DNA of 64,000 nt from Phycisphaeraceae bacterium. GTDB taxonomy: Bacteria > Planctomycetota > Phycisphaerae > Phycisphaerales > SM1A02. The notes under the pieces were generated by a model. It ran no database searches and was not told the DNA's origin. It was given only the letters and a program-made list of their open reading frames with translations. Of this stretch, positions 43,228-51,475 are shown piece after piece; positions within the stretch are counted from its first letter, which is position 1, and each line of letters opens with the position of its first letter. Where the stretch lies: contig JAHBWZ010000006.1 of NCBI GenBank assembly GCA_019636755.1, positions 186,001-250,000 of the forward strand. The letters run 5' to 3'. The position numbers and the translations under genes were made by a program.

Positions 43228-43259
43228 ACTCCGCCGGGCCGCTCGGAGCCCGGCGGAGT
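43228..43259. terminator. Bidirectional terminator between lipA and dapL
   Basis: ACTCCGCCGGGC (43228-43239) pairs perfectly with GCCCGGCGGAGT (43248-43259) around an 8-nt loop. It lies between two converging genes. No T-tract is present. Confidence 0.65.
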
Positions 43260-43273
43260 ACGTCAACAGCCTG

Positions 43274-44542
43274 TCAGGCCCGGACGGTGGACATCGCCGA
43301 CAGGCGATTCACCACGGCATCCACGTTCGCGCGCGAGTTGAACGCGGACACGCGGAAGAACCCTTCGCCGCAGCGACCGAACCCCGCACCCGGCGTCACG
43401 ACGACCTGGACCTCGTCCAGCAGCCGGTCGAACGTCGCCCACGATCCGGTTCCAGGCGGACACTCGACCCAGACATACGGCGCGTGTTCGCCGCCATGGA
43501 CCGTGAAGCCCGCGTCGCGCAGGCCGTCGATGAGACGGCGGGCGTTGCCCATGTAGTGATCGATGAGTGCCGCGGTCTGCGCGCGTCCCTCCGGGCTGTA
43601 CAGCGCCTCGGCACCGCGCTGCACCACGTAGGCGACGTTGTTCGACTTCGTGCTCCACCGACGCGTCCAGAGCGGGTGCAGCGGGACATGGCTTCCGTCG
43701 GCGCTTCGTCCCGCCACATCGCGCGGACAGACGGTGTACCCGCAGCGCACGCCCGTGAAGCCGCCGTTCTTCGAGAACGAGTGGAACTCGATCGCGCAGG
43801 TCCGGGCACCGTCGATCTCGTAGATCGAGTGCGGGCGTGCGGGATCCCGGATGAAGTCGCGATAGGCCACGTCATACAGGATGAGCGCGTCGTGCCGGCG
43901 CGCCCACGCCACCCACGCCTCCAGTCCCGCGCGGTCGATCATGCCGCCGGTGGGGTTGTTCGGATAGCAGAGGTAGACGACATCCAGCGGTCCGTCCGGC
44001 GGCGGCGGCGTGAAGCCGTTCTCCACCGTCGCATCCAGGTAGACGAGTCCCGCATACCGGCCGTCCGGGCCAGCGGGGCCGGTGTTGCCCGCCATCACGT
44101 TCGTGTCCACGTACACCGGGTAGACCGGGTCCGTGATCCCGATGCGGTTCGCGCGCCCGCCGTCCGCGGGACCGCACGCGAGGATGTCGAGGATCGCGCC
44201 GCAGTCGGTCTTCGATCCGTCCGAGATGAAGATCTCGTCCGGGTCGACGTTGACGCCGCGCGGCGCGAAGTCCCCCTCCGCGATGGCGCGGCGGAGAAAG
44301 TCATATCCCGTCGGCGGCCCGTATCCGCGGAAGGTCGCGCGGTCGCCCATCTCGTCGATGGCGCGGTGCATCGCGGCGCGCACGGCCGCCGGCAGCGGCT
44401 CCGTGACGTCGCCGATGCCGCAGCGGATGATGCGCCCGGCCCGATCGGGATGGGCCTGCTGCCAGTGGTCCACGCGCCGGGCGATCTCCGGGAAGAGATA
44501 GCCTGCGGTCAGCTTGCGGTAGTGGTCGTTGATCCGCGCCAT
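43274..44542 (-). CDS. dapL: LL-diaminopimelate aminotransferase
   Basis: The 422-residue PLP enzyme makes LL-diaminopimelate directly from tetrahydrodipicolinate for lysine and peptidoglycan synthesis. Family motifs include the N-terminal NDHYRKLTAGYLFPEI, IIRCGIGDVTEPL (38-50), FISDGSKTD (105-113), CYPNNPTGG (192-200) and the PLP lysine K258 in SFSKNGGFTGVRCGYT. The ATG at 44542 begins the conserved region; the frame continues upstream into the ribosomal protein gene and is a shadow there. It lies 37 nt after rplT and may be cotranscribed with it. Confidence 0.95.
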   Translation of the reverse strand: MARINDHYRKLTAGYLFPEIARRVDHWQQAHPDRAGRIIRCGIGDVTEPLPAAVRAAMHRAIDEMGDRATFRGYGPPTGYDFLRRAIAEGDFAPRGVNVDPDEIFISDGSKTDCGAILDILACGPADGGRANRIGITDPVYPVYVDTNVMAGNTGPAGPDGRYAGLVYLDATVENGFTPPPPDGPLDVVYLCYPNNPTGGMIDRAGLEAWVAWARRHDALILYDVAYRDFIRDPARPHSIYEIDGARTCAIEFHSFSKNGGFTGVRCGYTVCPRDVAGRSADGSHVPLHPLWTRRWSTKSNNVAYVVQRGAEALYSPEGRAQTAALIDHYMGNARRLIDGLRDAGFTVHGGEHAPYVWVECPPGTGSWATFDRLLDEVQVVVTPGAGFGRCGEGFFRVSAFNSRANVDAVVNRLSAMSTVRA

Positions 44543-44579
44543 GCCTGCGTCGCCGCGCGATCGCGCCTGCCGGTGACGA

Positions 44580-44942
44580 TCAGGCGGTCGCGAGCGCCTT
44601 CTCCGACATCTGCACAAGGCGGTCGAAGGTCTTCGGATCGGCGATGGCGATCTCGCTGAGCATCTTCCGGTTGAGCAGCACGCCGGCACGCTGGATGCCG
44701 TTGATGAACCGGCTGTATCGCGAGTCGCGCATGCGGCACGCCGCCGTGATGCGCGTGATCCAGAGTCGCCGCATGTTGCGCCGGCGCTGGCGGCGGTCGC
44801 GGAAGGCGAAGACCCCCGCCCGCGTGAGCGTGATCTTTGCCTGCTGCTTGTGACGGCTCCTGGTTCCCCAGTACCCGCGAGCCTCACGAAGGAGCCGGCG
44901 ACGGGCCTTGGTGCGGGCAGCACCCTTGCGAACACGAGGCAT
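44580..44942 (-). CDS. rplT: Large-subunit ribosomal protein bL20
   Basis: The 120-residue protein matches bL20 from end to end (MPRVRKGAARTKARRR at the start, a long basic N-terminal helix, RDSRYSRFINGIQRAG near 75-90). It binds 23S rRNA early in assembly and in other bacteria represses its own operon by binding the leader. It follows rpmI after 135 nt. Confidence 0.97.
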   Translation of the reverse strand: MPRVRKGAARTKARRRLLREARGYWGTRSRHKQQAKITLTRAGVFAFRDRRQRRRNMRRLWITRITAACRMRDSRYSRFINGIQRAGVLLNRKMLSEIAIADPKTFDRLVQMSEKALATA

Positions 44943-45077
44943 GAGACGACTCTCTTTCCAGTGAGGCCTTCGATGGTCGAGGCCGGTGGAGGGTCCAGCC
45001 CGGGGGCGTCCTCAAGGACGCGCTTCCGCCCGGCTGAACTGCATGCGACCCGGAATCACGAAACCCGACCGCCGCGG

Positions 45078-45329
45078 TCAGTCGGCCGACTCGACCGGCA
45101 GCTCCAGGGCCACGCTGCCGGGCGCCGCACGGAGCGACCGGCCGAGCATCCGCTCGATCCGCTTGATCTCGGTGCTCTTCACGTACGCCGGCTTGCGATA
45201 GCCGCGAAGCGTCGTTCCCGTCTTCCCGCTGCGAAGGTGCCGGCCGAAGGCCCGCCGGAACTTGACGCGACCGGACTTCGTGATCGAAATCCGCTTGAGC
45301 AGTCCCTTGTTCGGCTTCATCTTCGGCAT
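45078..45329 (-). CDS. rpmI: Large-subunit ribosomal protein bL35 with C-terminal extension
   Basis: The 83-residue protein begins MPKMKPNKGLLKR and has the basic body typical of bL35. It is about 18 residues longer than usual; the extension after LGRSLR is acidic. infC, which normally precedes rpmI, is absent here. The gene has its own strong promoter and a leader of about 130 nt. Confidence 0.93.
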   Translation of the reverse strand: MPKMKPNKGLLKRISITKSGRVKFRRAFGRHLRSGKTGTTLRGYRKPAYVKSTEIKRIERMLGRSLRAAPGSVALELPVESAD

Positions 45330-45463
45330 CGGGCAGACCTCTGGCGGATCCTGGGCGTTCGGCACGGCGTTCGACCGTCCGGGCGCGGACGACCGGACTG
45401 CGGCCTTCCACCGCGTCACGCCCCGAGGCGTGGCGCGCCCCCGCCCGGTCGGCCGAGCCGGGC
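45330..45463 (-). promoter_or_regulatory. rpmI-rplT leader with two hairpins
   Basis: In the transcript leader CACGCC (45417-45422) pairs with GGCGTG (45427-45432), and GTCCGG (45377-45382) pairs with CCGGAC (45393-45398). The bL20 protein regulates this operon through leader structures in several bacteria, so this region is a candidate site. That is inference from position. Confidence 0.4.
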
Positions 45464-45491
45464 AGTCTACCAGACCGCGCAGGAGCGTCAA
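45464..45491 (-). promoter_or_regulatory. Strong sigma-70-type promoter of rpmI-rplT
   Basis: On the minus strand TTGACG (45491-45486) and TAGACT (45469-45464) are separated by 16 nt, with a TGG just before the -10 box as in extended -10 promoters. This is the best promoter in the window. Confidence 0.75.
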
Positions 45492-45655
45492 GGCGGCGGA
45501 CCGCCGCCGGATCGGCGCCGTACGGCGCCCGCGCTCCGCGCACGGATCGATGACGGCCGCACGGTGGAGCATCCCGACCGGGCGCCGTCCGGGCGGTGAC
45601 CGGGCGCGGGGGCCGGTGCGGCCGGAGAGGGCCGCGCGACGCGCCGCGCGGGCAC

Positions 45656-46726
45656 CTAGTTGATGATCAGGCAGTCCGCCGGCGATGCGGGCTCGGCATC
45701 CTGCGAGAGTTCGAGGGCGCCGTGCGGCAGCCAGATGTTGTCCTGCCGGTCGACGACCGGGAGAAGGAGCCAGAGCACCGCGCCATCCGTGCGGAGGATC
45801 GCCTGCCCGCGCCCGCCATGGCTCTCCGCCGCGGCCATCGGCGCCGGGTGACCGCCGGCGAGCCATGCGTCGGCGAGCGGGCTTCGATCGCCCATGGCGC
45901 CGGTGATGATCGTCGGGGCGGTCCACGAGATGCGGAACCGTCGCTGCGTCCCGCTGCCCAGTCCGGCCGGAATCACCTGGTGACCGTACCGCAGCGTCCG
46001 GATGTCGCCATGGTGCCCGGGGCACCCGAGGTGCCCGAGGTCGCAGTAGCCCAGGTCGACCAGCGGCGCCGGGTTCATGATCTCCTGCCGGGACGGGAAC
46101 CGCAGCATCGATCCCGCGAGCGCCGTCGGCACGCCGTCGGCATGATCGCGGGCGTACGCGATGAACCCGGTGCCCAGGCGGCGAAGCGTGTCGACACAGC
46201 GGGCATCGGTCGAGCGCTGGCGCACGGTATCCAGCAGCGGCAGTGCGACCGAGGCGACGATCAGCAGGATCGCCGCCACCGCCACGAGATCCGGGACGCG
46301 CGGTCGGCCGCGTCGCGGGCCGGCTGCGTCCAGTTCAAAGCGAAGGCGCTCCGCCTGCGCACGCTCGTGGCGATCGATGCCGGCAAGCGTCACGTCGAGC
46401 AGCGTCGGGTCGGCGACCGGCGCGCGCAGCGCATCCAGGCGCCGCAGGACGCGCGACACGGCAAGCAGCCGCGCGACCTCACCGGCATCGAGCGTCCGTT
46501 CCATCCCGTCGTGAAGCGTCACGCGGCCATGCTCGACCGCAGCCGCCACCGCCGCGGGCTCGAAGCCGAGATCGACCCACAGGTCGAGCGCCCGTGCATC
46601 CGCCTCCGACAACACGGGCGCCGAATGTCCGTGCTGCGGCATGTCGGCCGTGGCGTCCGCGTCCGCGCCGTGCGCCGGATCCGGATCACTGCCCGGGAAA
46701 CGCGTCGATTCGTCTGACGATGTCAT
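45656..46726 (-). CDS. Membrane protein coupled to the ECF sigma gene (possible anti-sigma factor)
   Basis: The 356-residue protein has an acidic N-terminal part (about 1-120), one membrane helix (about 140-162, LVAVAAILLIVASVALPLL) and an extracytoplasmic part. The latter ends with HGGRGQAILRTDGAVLWL and DNIWLP, reminiscent of the H-x-DG tail of planctomycete DUF1559 pilin-like proteins. Its ATG overlaps the sigma-factor stop by 4 nt, the usual layout of sigma/anti-sigma pairs. No zinc-binding anti-sigma motif (HxxxCxxC) is visible, so the anti-sigma role rests on context. Confidence 0.6.
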   Translation of the reverse strand: MTSSDESTRFPGSDPDPAHGADADATADMPQHGHSAPVLSEADARALDLWVDLGFEPAAVAAAVEHGRVTLHDGMERTLDAGEVARLLAVSRVLRRLDALRAPVADPTLLDVTLAGIDRHERAQAERLRFELDAAGPRRGRPRVPDLVAVAAILLIVASVALPLLDTVRQRSTDARCVDTLRRLGTGFIAYARDHADGVPTALAGSMLRFPSRQEIMNPAPLVDLGYCDLGHLGCPGHHGDIRTLRYGHQVIPAGLGSGTQRRFRISWTAPTIITGAMGDRSPLADAWLAGGHPAPMAAAESHGGRGQAILRTDGAVLWLLLPVVDRQDNIWLPHGALELSQDAEPASPADCLIIN

Positions 46727-47592
46727 GGATGTCCTTCCGTCCCTGGCGCGTCCGCCTCGGGGGCGTATGCCGTTCTCCATCGCCGCGCGAAGGCCGCCAC
46801 CGCGGCATGCAGGCGGCTCTTGACCGTTCCGAGGGGGATCCCGAGACACTCGGCGATCTGCCCGTACGGCATCTTCTGGAAGTAGGCGAGCAGCAGGATC
46901 TCGCGCAGGTGCGCCGGAAGCGCGTCGATGATCATCCGCACCTGCTGCGCCTCTTCCCGTGACTCCACGCCCGCGCCCGGGACCGGGCTGTCCGACGCCA
47001 GCAGGTCGACGAACCGGTCTCCACCCTCGTCACCGACCGGAGCCGAGAGCGACAGCGTCCGGCGACGCTTCATGCGGCGGTGGTAATCCCGGGCCTTGTT
47101 CGCCGCGATCGTGAAGAGCCAGGGCTTGAGCCGGCGCTGCGGATCGAACTGCTCGGCGGAGAGATGCACCTGGAGAAACGTCTCCTGGAAGACATCGTCC
47201 GCCGCCGCGTCGGATCCGAGGAATCCCGTCAGGAACGCGAGCAGGTCGGCCTGGTACCGCGTCATCAGCTGGCGCAGCGCGGCGCGGTCGCCCGTGGCAT
47301 ACGCGTGAAGAAGTTCTTCGTCGGTCAGGTCCTGCACGCGGGCGTCCACCGCCGGTTGAGCCGGGCACCCCTCGCACCGTCTGCCGTCCGCGTCGCCGGT
47401 CCGCCGCCAGCCGAGAAACCGCTGGAGGGCGCCGGCCGCCCGCGCCAGCCGCGGGCCGTTCACGGGCAAGGTACCAAGAGGGAGCATCAGGGCGGACACC
47501 CGCGACGTACGTCGACCGCGGCGTTCCGGATCGCCGCGAGGACCGGATGACTCGAGAATCGGGTCCGCGGACGCTCGGTCAGTCGGTGCCAC
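46723..47592 (-). CDS. ECF-type RNA polymerase sigma factor
   Basis: The 289-residue protein has sigma region 2 (about 95-165, ADDVFQETFLQVH and KPWLFTIAANKARDYHRR) and region 4 (about 225-270, LAYFQKMPYGQIAECLGIPLG with TVKSRLHAAV). An N-terminal extension of about 85 residues contains CEGCP and is not part of the sigma fold. The GTG at 47592 lies 5 nt after GATAAT and would be leaderless. An ATG at 47487 is the alternative. It is cotranscribed with the membrane protein downstream. Confidence 0.9.
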   Translation of the reverse strand: MAPTDRASADPILESSGPRGDPERRGRRTSRVSALMLPLGTLPVNGPRLARAAGALQRFLGWRRTGDADGRRCEGCPAQPAVDARVQDLTDEELLHAYATGDRAALRQLMTRYQADLLAFLTGFLGSDAAADDVFQETFLQVHLSAEQFDPQRRLKPWLFTIAANKARDYHRRMKRRRTLSLSAPVGDEGGDRFVDLLASDSPVPGAGVESREEAQQVRMIIDALPAHLREILLLAYFQKMPYGQIAECLGIPLGTVKSRLHAAVAAFARRWRTAYAPEADAPGTEGHP

Positions 47593-47597
47593 CCCCG

Positions 47598-47603
47598 ATT
47601 ATC
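47598..47603 (-). promoter_or_regulatory. Candidate -10 hexamer (GATAAT) of the sigma-factor gene
   Basis: On the minus strand GATAAT ends 5 nt before the GTG at 47592. No Shine-Dalgarno sequence separates them except a G-run that overlaps the start. Confidence 0.4.
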
Positions 47604-47655
47604 CGCCCCGCCGTTCTCCGCCCCTGCGATCAACCTCCCGCCATCGGCACCGGGA

Positions 47656-48510
47656 TCAGCGGCCCGACGGCGCGTGCACATCGCCGGTCCCTGGACCGCT
47701 GTCCGGCACGGGGCGCCCGTCCGACACGCCCGACCGGCGCAGCGATTCGTACCACGCATAGGGATCGGGTCCGAACTCGTACCGGCGCGGCGCGATGCGC
47801 CTGGGATCCGGGGGGACGTCCGGCTCCCAGGCGCACCGGGCGAACATCCGGATGACGTCGGCGAATGCCGGAGGCACGGCCTCCTGCGCCGACAACCGCA
47901 CGACGCGCCACCAGGTCCGTCCGTCGCAACGCCCGCTCACCGCGATGACGGCCCCGGCGGGTCCTTCCGGCGCCAGGAGCGCCGGATTGCCCGTCGGTTC
48001 CGCCAACGCCCCGGCCGCTCCGCGCCCCCCATCCGGGCGCGATCCGCCCACGGCCGGACGGAAGCCACGGTCCTGCAGGAGTTCCCAGACCGCTTCCATG
48101 TCGCGGCGACTCAGGACGCGCCGGACCGGCGGCAGCCCCGCCGCATCGCCCACGCGGAGCGAGCCATCCGGCTGCAGCAGGTATCGCCGGCTGCGATTCT
48201 GCACGCCCTCGTGATCTTCGCCCCGTCGCGGCCCGACGCGCACCATGCAGTCGATCGTCAGGTCATCCGGGAGTCCGGTTCGAACGGGCCCCGCGTGTTC
48301 CTCGGCACCCGGCGGCGCGCCGCCCGCCGGCGGCGGCGACCCGCACCCGAGGAGGCCGGCGGCGATGACCAGGGCGCCCGCGCCCCCCGCGAGCGTTCGG
48401 CCGACTCCCCGTGCGACACCCGCCAGGCACGGGCGCGACACCGCGCGCGCGACGCGGACACCATCGGCGCCACCGCCGGAGCCCGCACGCACCTGGCCCG
48501 TCCACCGCAT
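47656..48510 (-). CDS. Hypothetical lipoprotein
   Basis: The 284-residue product has a long N-terminal region, a hydrophobic stretch and the lipobox LLGC (Cys about 56), then a mixed domain with no recognised family. Conserved-looking pieces are GRTWWRVVRL and YEFGPDPYAWYESLR. The ATG at 48510 lies 7 nt after TAGACT. The sigma-factor gene follows after 63 nt. The function is unknown. Confidence 0.65.
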   Translation of the reverse strand: MRWTGQVRAGSGGGADGVRVARAVSRPCLAGVARGVGRTLAGGAGALVIAAGLLGCGSPPPAGGAPPGAEEHAGPVRTGLPDDLTIDCMVRVGPRRGEDHEGVQNRSRRYLLQPDGSLRVGDAAGLPPVRRVLSRRDMEAVWELLQDRGFRPAVGGSRPDGGRGAAGALAEPTGNPALLAPEGPAGAVIAVSGRCDGRTWWRVVRLSAQEAVPPAFADVIRMFARCAWEPDVPPDPRRIAPRRYEFGPDPYAWYESLRRSGVSDGRPVPDSGPGTGDVHAPSGR

Positions 48511-48517
48511 GCGGGCC

Positions 48518-48523
48518 AGTCTA
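48518..48523 (-). promoter_or_regulatory. Candidate -10 hexamer (TAGACT) of the lipoprotein gene
   Basis: On the minus strand TAGACT ends 7 nt before the ATG at 48510, as at the other leaderless candidates. The box is identical to the -10 of the rpmI promoter. Confidence 0.5.
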
Positions 48524-48631
48524 CCAGTTCCCGCCGCGACGACGCCTTCGCCCGCGAGCCCCAGACCGTGCGGCGCGCCGCGCGGGGCCGGGGGGCGCGC
48601 ACACGACTGCGCGCCGACCGGTGCTCTCCGA

Positions 48632-48637
48632 TACGCT
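48632..48637 (+). promoter_or_regulatory. Candidate -10 hexamer (TACGCT) for pheT
   Basis: TACGCT ends 9 nt before the ATG at 48647. No Shine-Dalgarno sequence is visible. The first and second T and A positions fit, but the box is weaker than TACACT. Confidence 0.35.
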
Positions 48638-48646
48638 CACGATTCC

Positions 48647-50728
48647 ATGCACGCCAGCGCCACGTGGATCAATGACTATCTCGACCCGCCCGCCCCCCCC
48701 GAAGTGCAGGCCGACGCGCTCACGCGCGCCGGATTCCCGGTGGAATCGTTCGAGGAGGTCCAGACCGGCGCGGGGACGGACATCCGGCACGAGGTGGAAC
48801 TCACGTCGAACCGCGGTGACTGCCTGTGTCATCTCGGGCTCGCCCGCGAGATCGCGGCGATGTCGCGCGGCACGCGGCGCGTCCGCGAGCCCGCCGTGTC
48901 CCTGCCCGACGGCGGGCGCGAGCGCCCGGAGGACCTGGTGCGCCTCTCGAACGACGATCCCGCGCACTGCCCGCTGTACACCGCCCGCCTCGTCCGCGGC
49001 GTCCGGATCGGTCCCTCGCCGGCGTGGCTCCGCGATCGACTCACCGCGCGCGGCGACATCCCGCGGAACAACGTCGTCGATGCCACGAACTTCGTCATGT
49101 TCGAGTCCGGCCAGCCGACGCACGTCTTCGACCTGGCGAAGCTCCGCGGGCCCGAGATCCGCGTGCGGCGGGCCCGGGCCGACGAGCCGTTCCTGCCGCT
49201 GGGCGAGGGCGCCCAGGAGATCCGTCTCACCCCCGACGACCTGGTCATCGCCGACGCCGAGCGCGCCGTCGCGCTGGCCGGCGTCAAGGGAGGCGCGCTG
49301 ACCGCCGTCACCGGGTCCACCACGGACATTCTCATCGAGGCAGCCGCCTTCGCGCCGGGCGCCGTGCGCGCTGCGTCGCGACGGCACGGCATCGCCACCG
49401 ACTCCTCGTATCGCTTCGAGCGCGGCGTCCACCCCGGACAGATCGATGCCTCCGCCGAGCGCCTCTGCCGGATCATCCTGGACGTGGCCGGCGGCACCCT
49501 GGTGCCCGGATCACTCCGCGCCGGCGCCGCAATCCCGGCCCCGCGCACCGTCGCGCTGCGCCCGCAGCGATGCCGGGCGGTGCTCGGCATCGATGTCCCG
49601 GACGCGTTCATGCACGATGCCTTCGAGCGCCTGGGACTGGCGCCGCGCCGCGATGCGGAGGGGCGGATCGTGTGCACGATTCCGCCCGCACGCCTGGACC
49701 TCGAGCGCGAAATCGACCTCATCGAGGAGGTCGGCCGCCTGCGCGGCTACGAGGACATCGTGGTCCTCGACACGATCTCGATCGGTGTGAACCCGCCGCA
49801 GCCCTCGGAACTGGCGCGTCGCGCCGTCAGCGAACTGCTGGTGGGCATGGGCTTCCAGGAGACGGTCACGCACACGCTCGTCAGCGAGGCGCATGCACGC
49901 GCCTTCCTCTTCCCGGGAGACGACGCCATCCGCGTCGACGACGAGCGTGCGGGCGGCGAACCGATCCTCCGCCCGTCGCTCCTGCCGAGTCTGCTGCGCG
50001 TCATCCGGCACAACCTCGATCACGGACAGCGCGATGTGATGGTGTTCGAGTCCGCGGCGACCTTCGCCCAGGCGGTCCGTGCCCGGGGAGAGGACACGCA
50101 TCGCGAGCAGCGCGTCCTTGCCCTGGCAGCGACCACCGAGGATCCCGCCGTCGGATTGCGCCTGCTGCGCGGCGTGGTCGACCGGCTCATGGTCCTGCTG
50201 CGCGGACCGGCGGCGTGCCTTGCCGCGGCGGAGATCACGGCGGACGACGCGCCCCCATGGCTTGCCGCGGGACTCACGCTGCGACTGCAGGCGACGGACG
50301 CCGACCCCATCGGGACGCTCGGCGTGCTCGCGCCCGCCGTCCGGCGCCTCTTCGATCTCCCCGGCGCGGTGGCCGTGGCCGAACTCGCGGTTCCGTCGCT
50401 CTACCCGGTCTGGCCGCCCGACCTCGCCGCCCGGCCGCTGCCCGCGTTCCCCGCCATCGAGCGGGACGTTTCCGCGATCGTGGCGGATGATTGCCGCTGG
50501 GCGGCGATCGAGGACGCCGTGCGCCACCTCGCGCCGGCCCGGTGCGAGAGCATCGAATTCGTCACCGTCTATCGGGGCAAGGGGATCGCGCCGGGGCAGA
50601 AGTCTCTGACCCTGCGGCTGCGCTTCCGCGCTGCAGACCGGACGCTCACCCACGACGAGGTCGGCCACGAGATGGATCGCGTGCTGACGATGCTCGTCGA
50701 CCGGTTCGGCGCGGAGATCCGGCGATGA
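48647..50728 (+). CDS. pheT: Phenylalanyl-tRNA synthetase beta subunit lacking the EMAP/tRNA-binding domain
   Basis: The 693-residue protein joins PheS in the tetrameric enzyme that charges tRNA-Phe. It has the B1 start (ATWINDYLD), the TSNRGDCLCHLGLARE motif (about 53-68), B3/B4 editing-type regions (VVDATNFVMFESGQPTHVFD, split near 143-162), B5 and the C-terminal anticodon-binding fold (about 600-693). In most bacteria an OB-fold EMAP domain of about 110 residues interrupts B1; here residue 40 runs directly into the post-EMAP motif. The protein is about 100 residues shorter as a result. pheS is not adjacent. Confidence 0.93.
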   Translation: MHASATWINDYLDPPAPPEVQADALTRAGFPVESFEEVQTGAGTDIRHEVELTSNRGDCLCHLGLAREIAAMSRGTRRVREPAVSLPDGGRERPEDLVRLSNDDPAHCPLYTARLVRGVRIGPSPAWLRDRLTARGDIPRNNVVDATNFVMFESGQPTHVFDLAKLRGPEIRVRRARADEPFLPLGEGAQEIRLTPDDLVIADAERAVALAGVKGGALTAVTGSTTDILIEAAAFAPGAVRAASRRHGIATDSSYRFERGVHPGQIDASAERLCRIILDVAGGTLVPGSLRAGAAIPAPRTVALRPQRCRAVLGIDVPDAFMHDAFERLGLAPRRDAEGRIVCTIPPARLDLEREIDLIEEVGRLRGYEDIVVLDTISIGVNPPQPSELARRAVSELLVGMGFQETVTHTLVSEAHARAFLFPGDDAIRVDDERAGGEPILRPSLLPSLLRVIRHNLDHGQRDVMVFESAATFAQAVRARGEDTHREQRVLALAATTEDPAVGLRLLRGVVDRLMVLLRGPAACLAAAEITADDAPPWLAAGLTLRLQATDADPIGTLGVLAPAVRRLFDLPGAVAVAELAVPSLYPVWPPDLAARPLPAFPAIERDVSAIVADDCRWAAIEDAVRHLAPARCESIEFVTVYRGKGIAPGQKSLTLRLRFRAADRTLTHDEVGHEMDRVLTMLVDRFGAEIRR

Positions 50729-51363
50729 CAGACCCGATCGCCGCGCTGCCGGTCGCGACGTTCCTGGATCAGCTCGCCGCGCGGACACCCGCGCCCGGCG
50801 GCGGCGCCGCCGCGGCGGTCGCTGCCGCGCTGAGCGCCGCCGCGGCGCAGATGGTGGTGTCGTACTCCATCGGGCGGAAGGCGCTGGCGGCCCACGAGAC
50901 CTTCCTTCGAGAAGCGCAGACGAGTCTCGCCGCGGCCCGCGCCGACGCCCTCGACCTGGGCACGCGCGATGCCGACGCCTACGCGCACCTGGAGTCGCTG
51001 CTGCGTCTGCCCGACGACGATCCGCGACGACAGCGCGAGTTCGCCCAGGCGCGCGATGCCGCGACCGATGTCCCCCTCCGCCTGCTGGACCTGGCGCTGC
51101 GGCTCGCCGACATCGCCCTCGCACTGGCCACGCGATCGAACCCCCGGCTGGTGAGCGACCTTGCCGTGGCCGCGGCCCTGGCGGATGGCGCCGGGCGCGC
51201 GGCCGCATGGAACGTCCGGGCCAACCTGGCGCACGAGGACCGGCCGGGCCGGCGCGTCTCCATCGAGACACGCCTCACCGGCGCGCTCGAGCGGCTCGCC
51301 ACGACCACGCGGCGCCTCGAGACGGCGGCGATCGAGTCGCTGCGGACACAGGCCGCGCGCTGA
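50725..51363 (+). CDS. Cyclodeaminase/cyclohydrolase family protein (FTCD-C/FchA-like)
   Basis: The 212-residue helical protein has the family start VATFLDQLAARTPAPGGG (11-28) with the Gly-rich turn, then an Ala-rich helix, and NPRLVSDLAVAAALADGA near 137-154. The family includes formiminotetrahydrofolate cyclodeaminase and methenyl-THF cyclohydrolase. Which activity applies is not clear from sequence. Its ATG overlaps the pheT stop by 4 nt, so translation is coupled. Confidence 0.88.
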   Translation: MTDPIAALPVATFLDQLAARTPAPGGGAAAAVAAALSAAAAQMVVSYSIGRKALAAHETFLREAQTSLAAARADALDLGTRDADAYAHLESLLRLPDDDPRRQREFAQARDAATDVPLRLLDLALRLADIALALATRSNPRLVSDLAVAAALADGAGRAAAWNVRANLAHEDRPGRRVSIETRLTGALERLATTTRRLETAAIESLRTQAAR

Positions 51364-51380
51364 CGCCCGCGCGGCCATCC

Positions 51381-51420
51381 ATCCCGGCCCATCCCGGCCC
51401 ATCCCGGCCCATCCCGGCCC
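51381..51420. repeat. Four tandem copies of a 10-bp repeat
   Basis: ATCCCGGCCC is repeated four times without mismatch just after the cyclodeaminase stop codon, with a partial copy before it. It is noncoding and may vary in copy number between strains. Confidence 0.9.
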
Positions 51421-51458
51421 ACGCCCGCGGAGTGCATCACCGGCAGACGGCGTGCCGA

Positions 51459-51464
51459 TAGAAC
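51459..51464 (+). promoter_or_regulatory. Candidate -10 hexamer (TAGAAC) of the small zinc-ribbon gene
   Basis: GATAGAAC lies 11 nt before the ATG at 51476, with no Shine-Dalgarno sequence between them. The last position of the box departs from TAnnnT. Confidence 0.3.
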
Positions 51465-51475
51465 CCCCGCCCACC

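Noticed and set aside
51381-51420. Tandem repeats considered as a CRISPR array
   Set aside because: The units are 10 bp with no spacers, and there are no cas genes.
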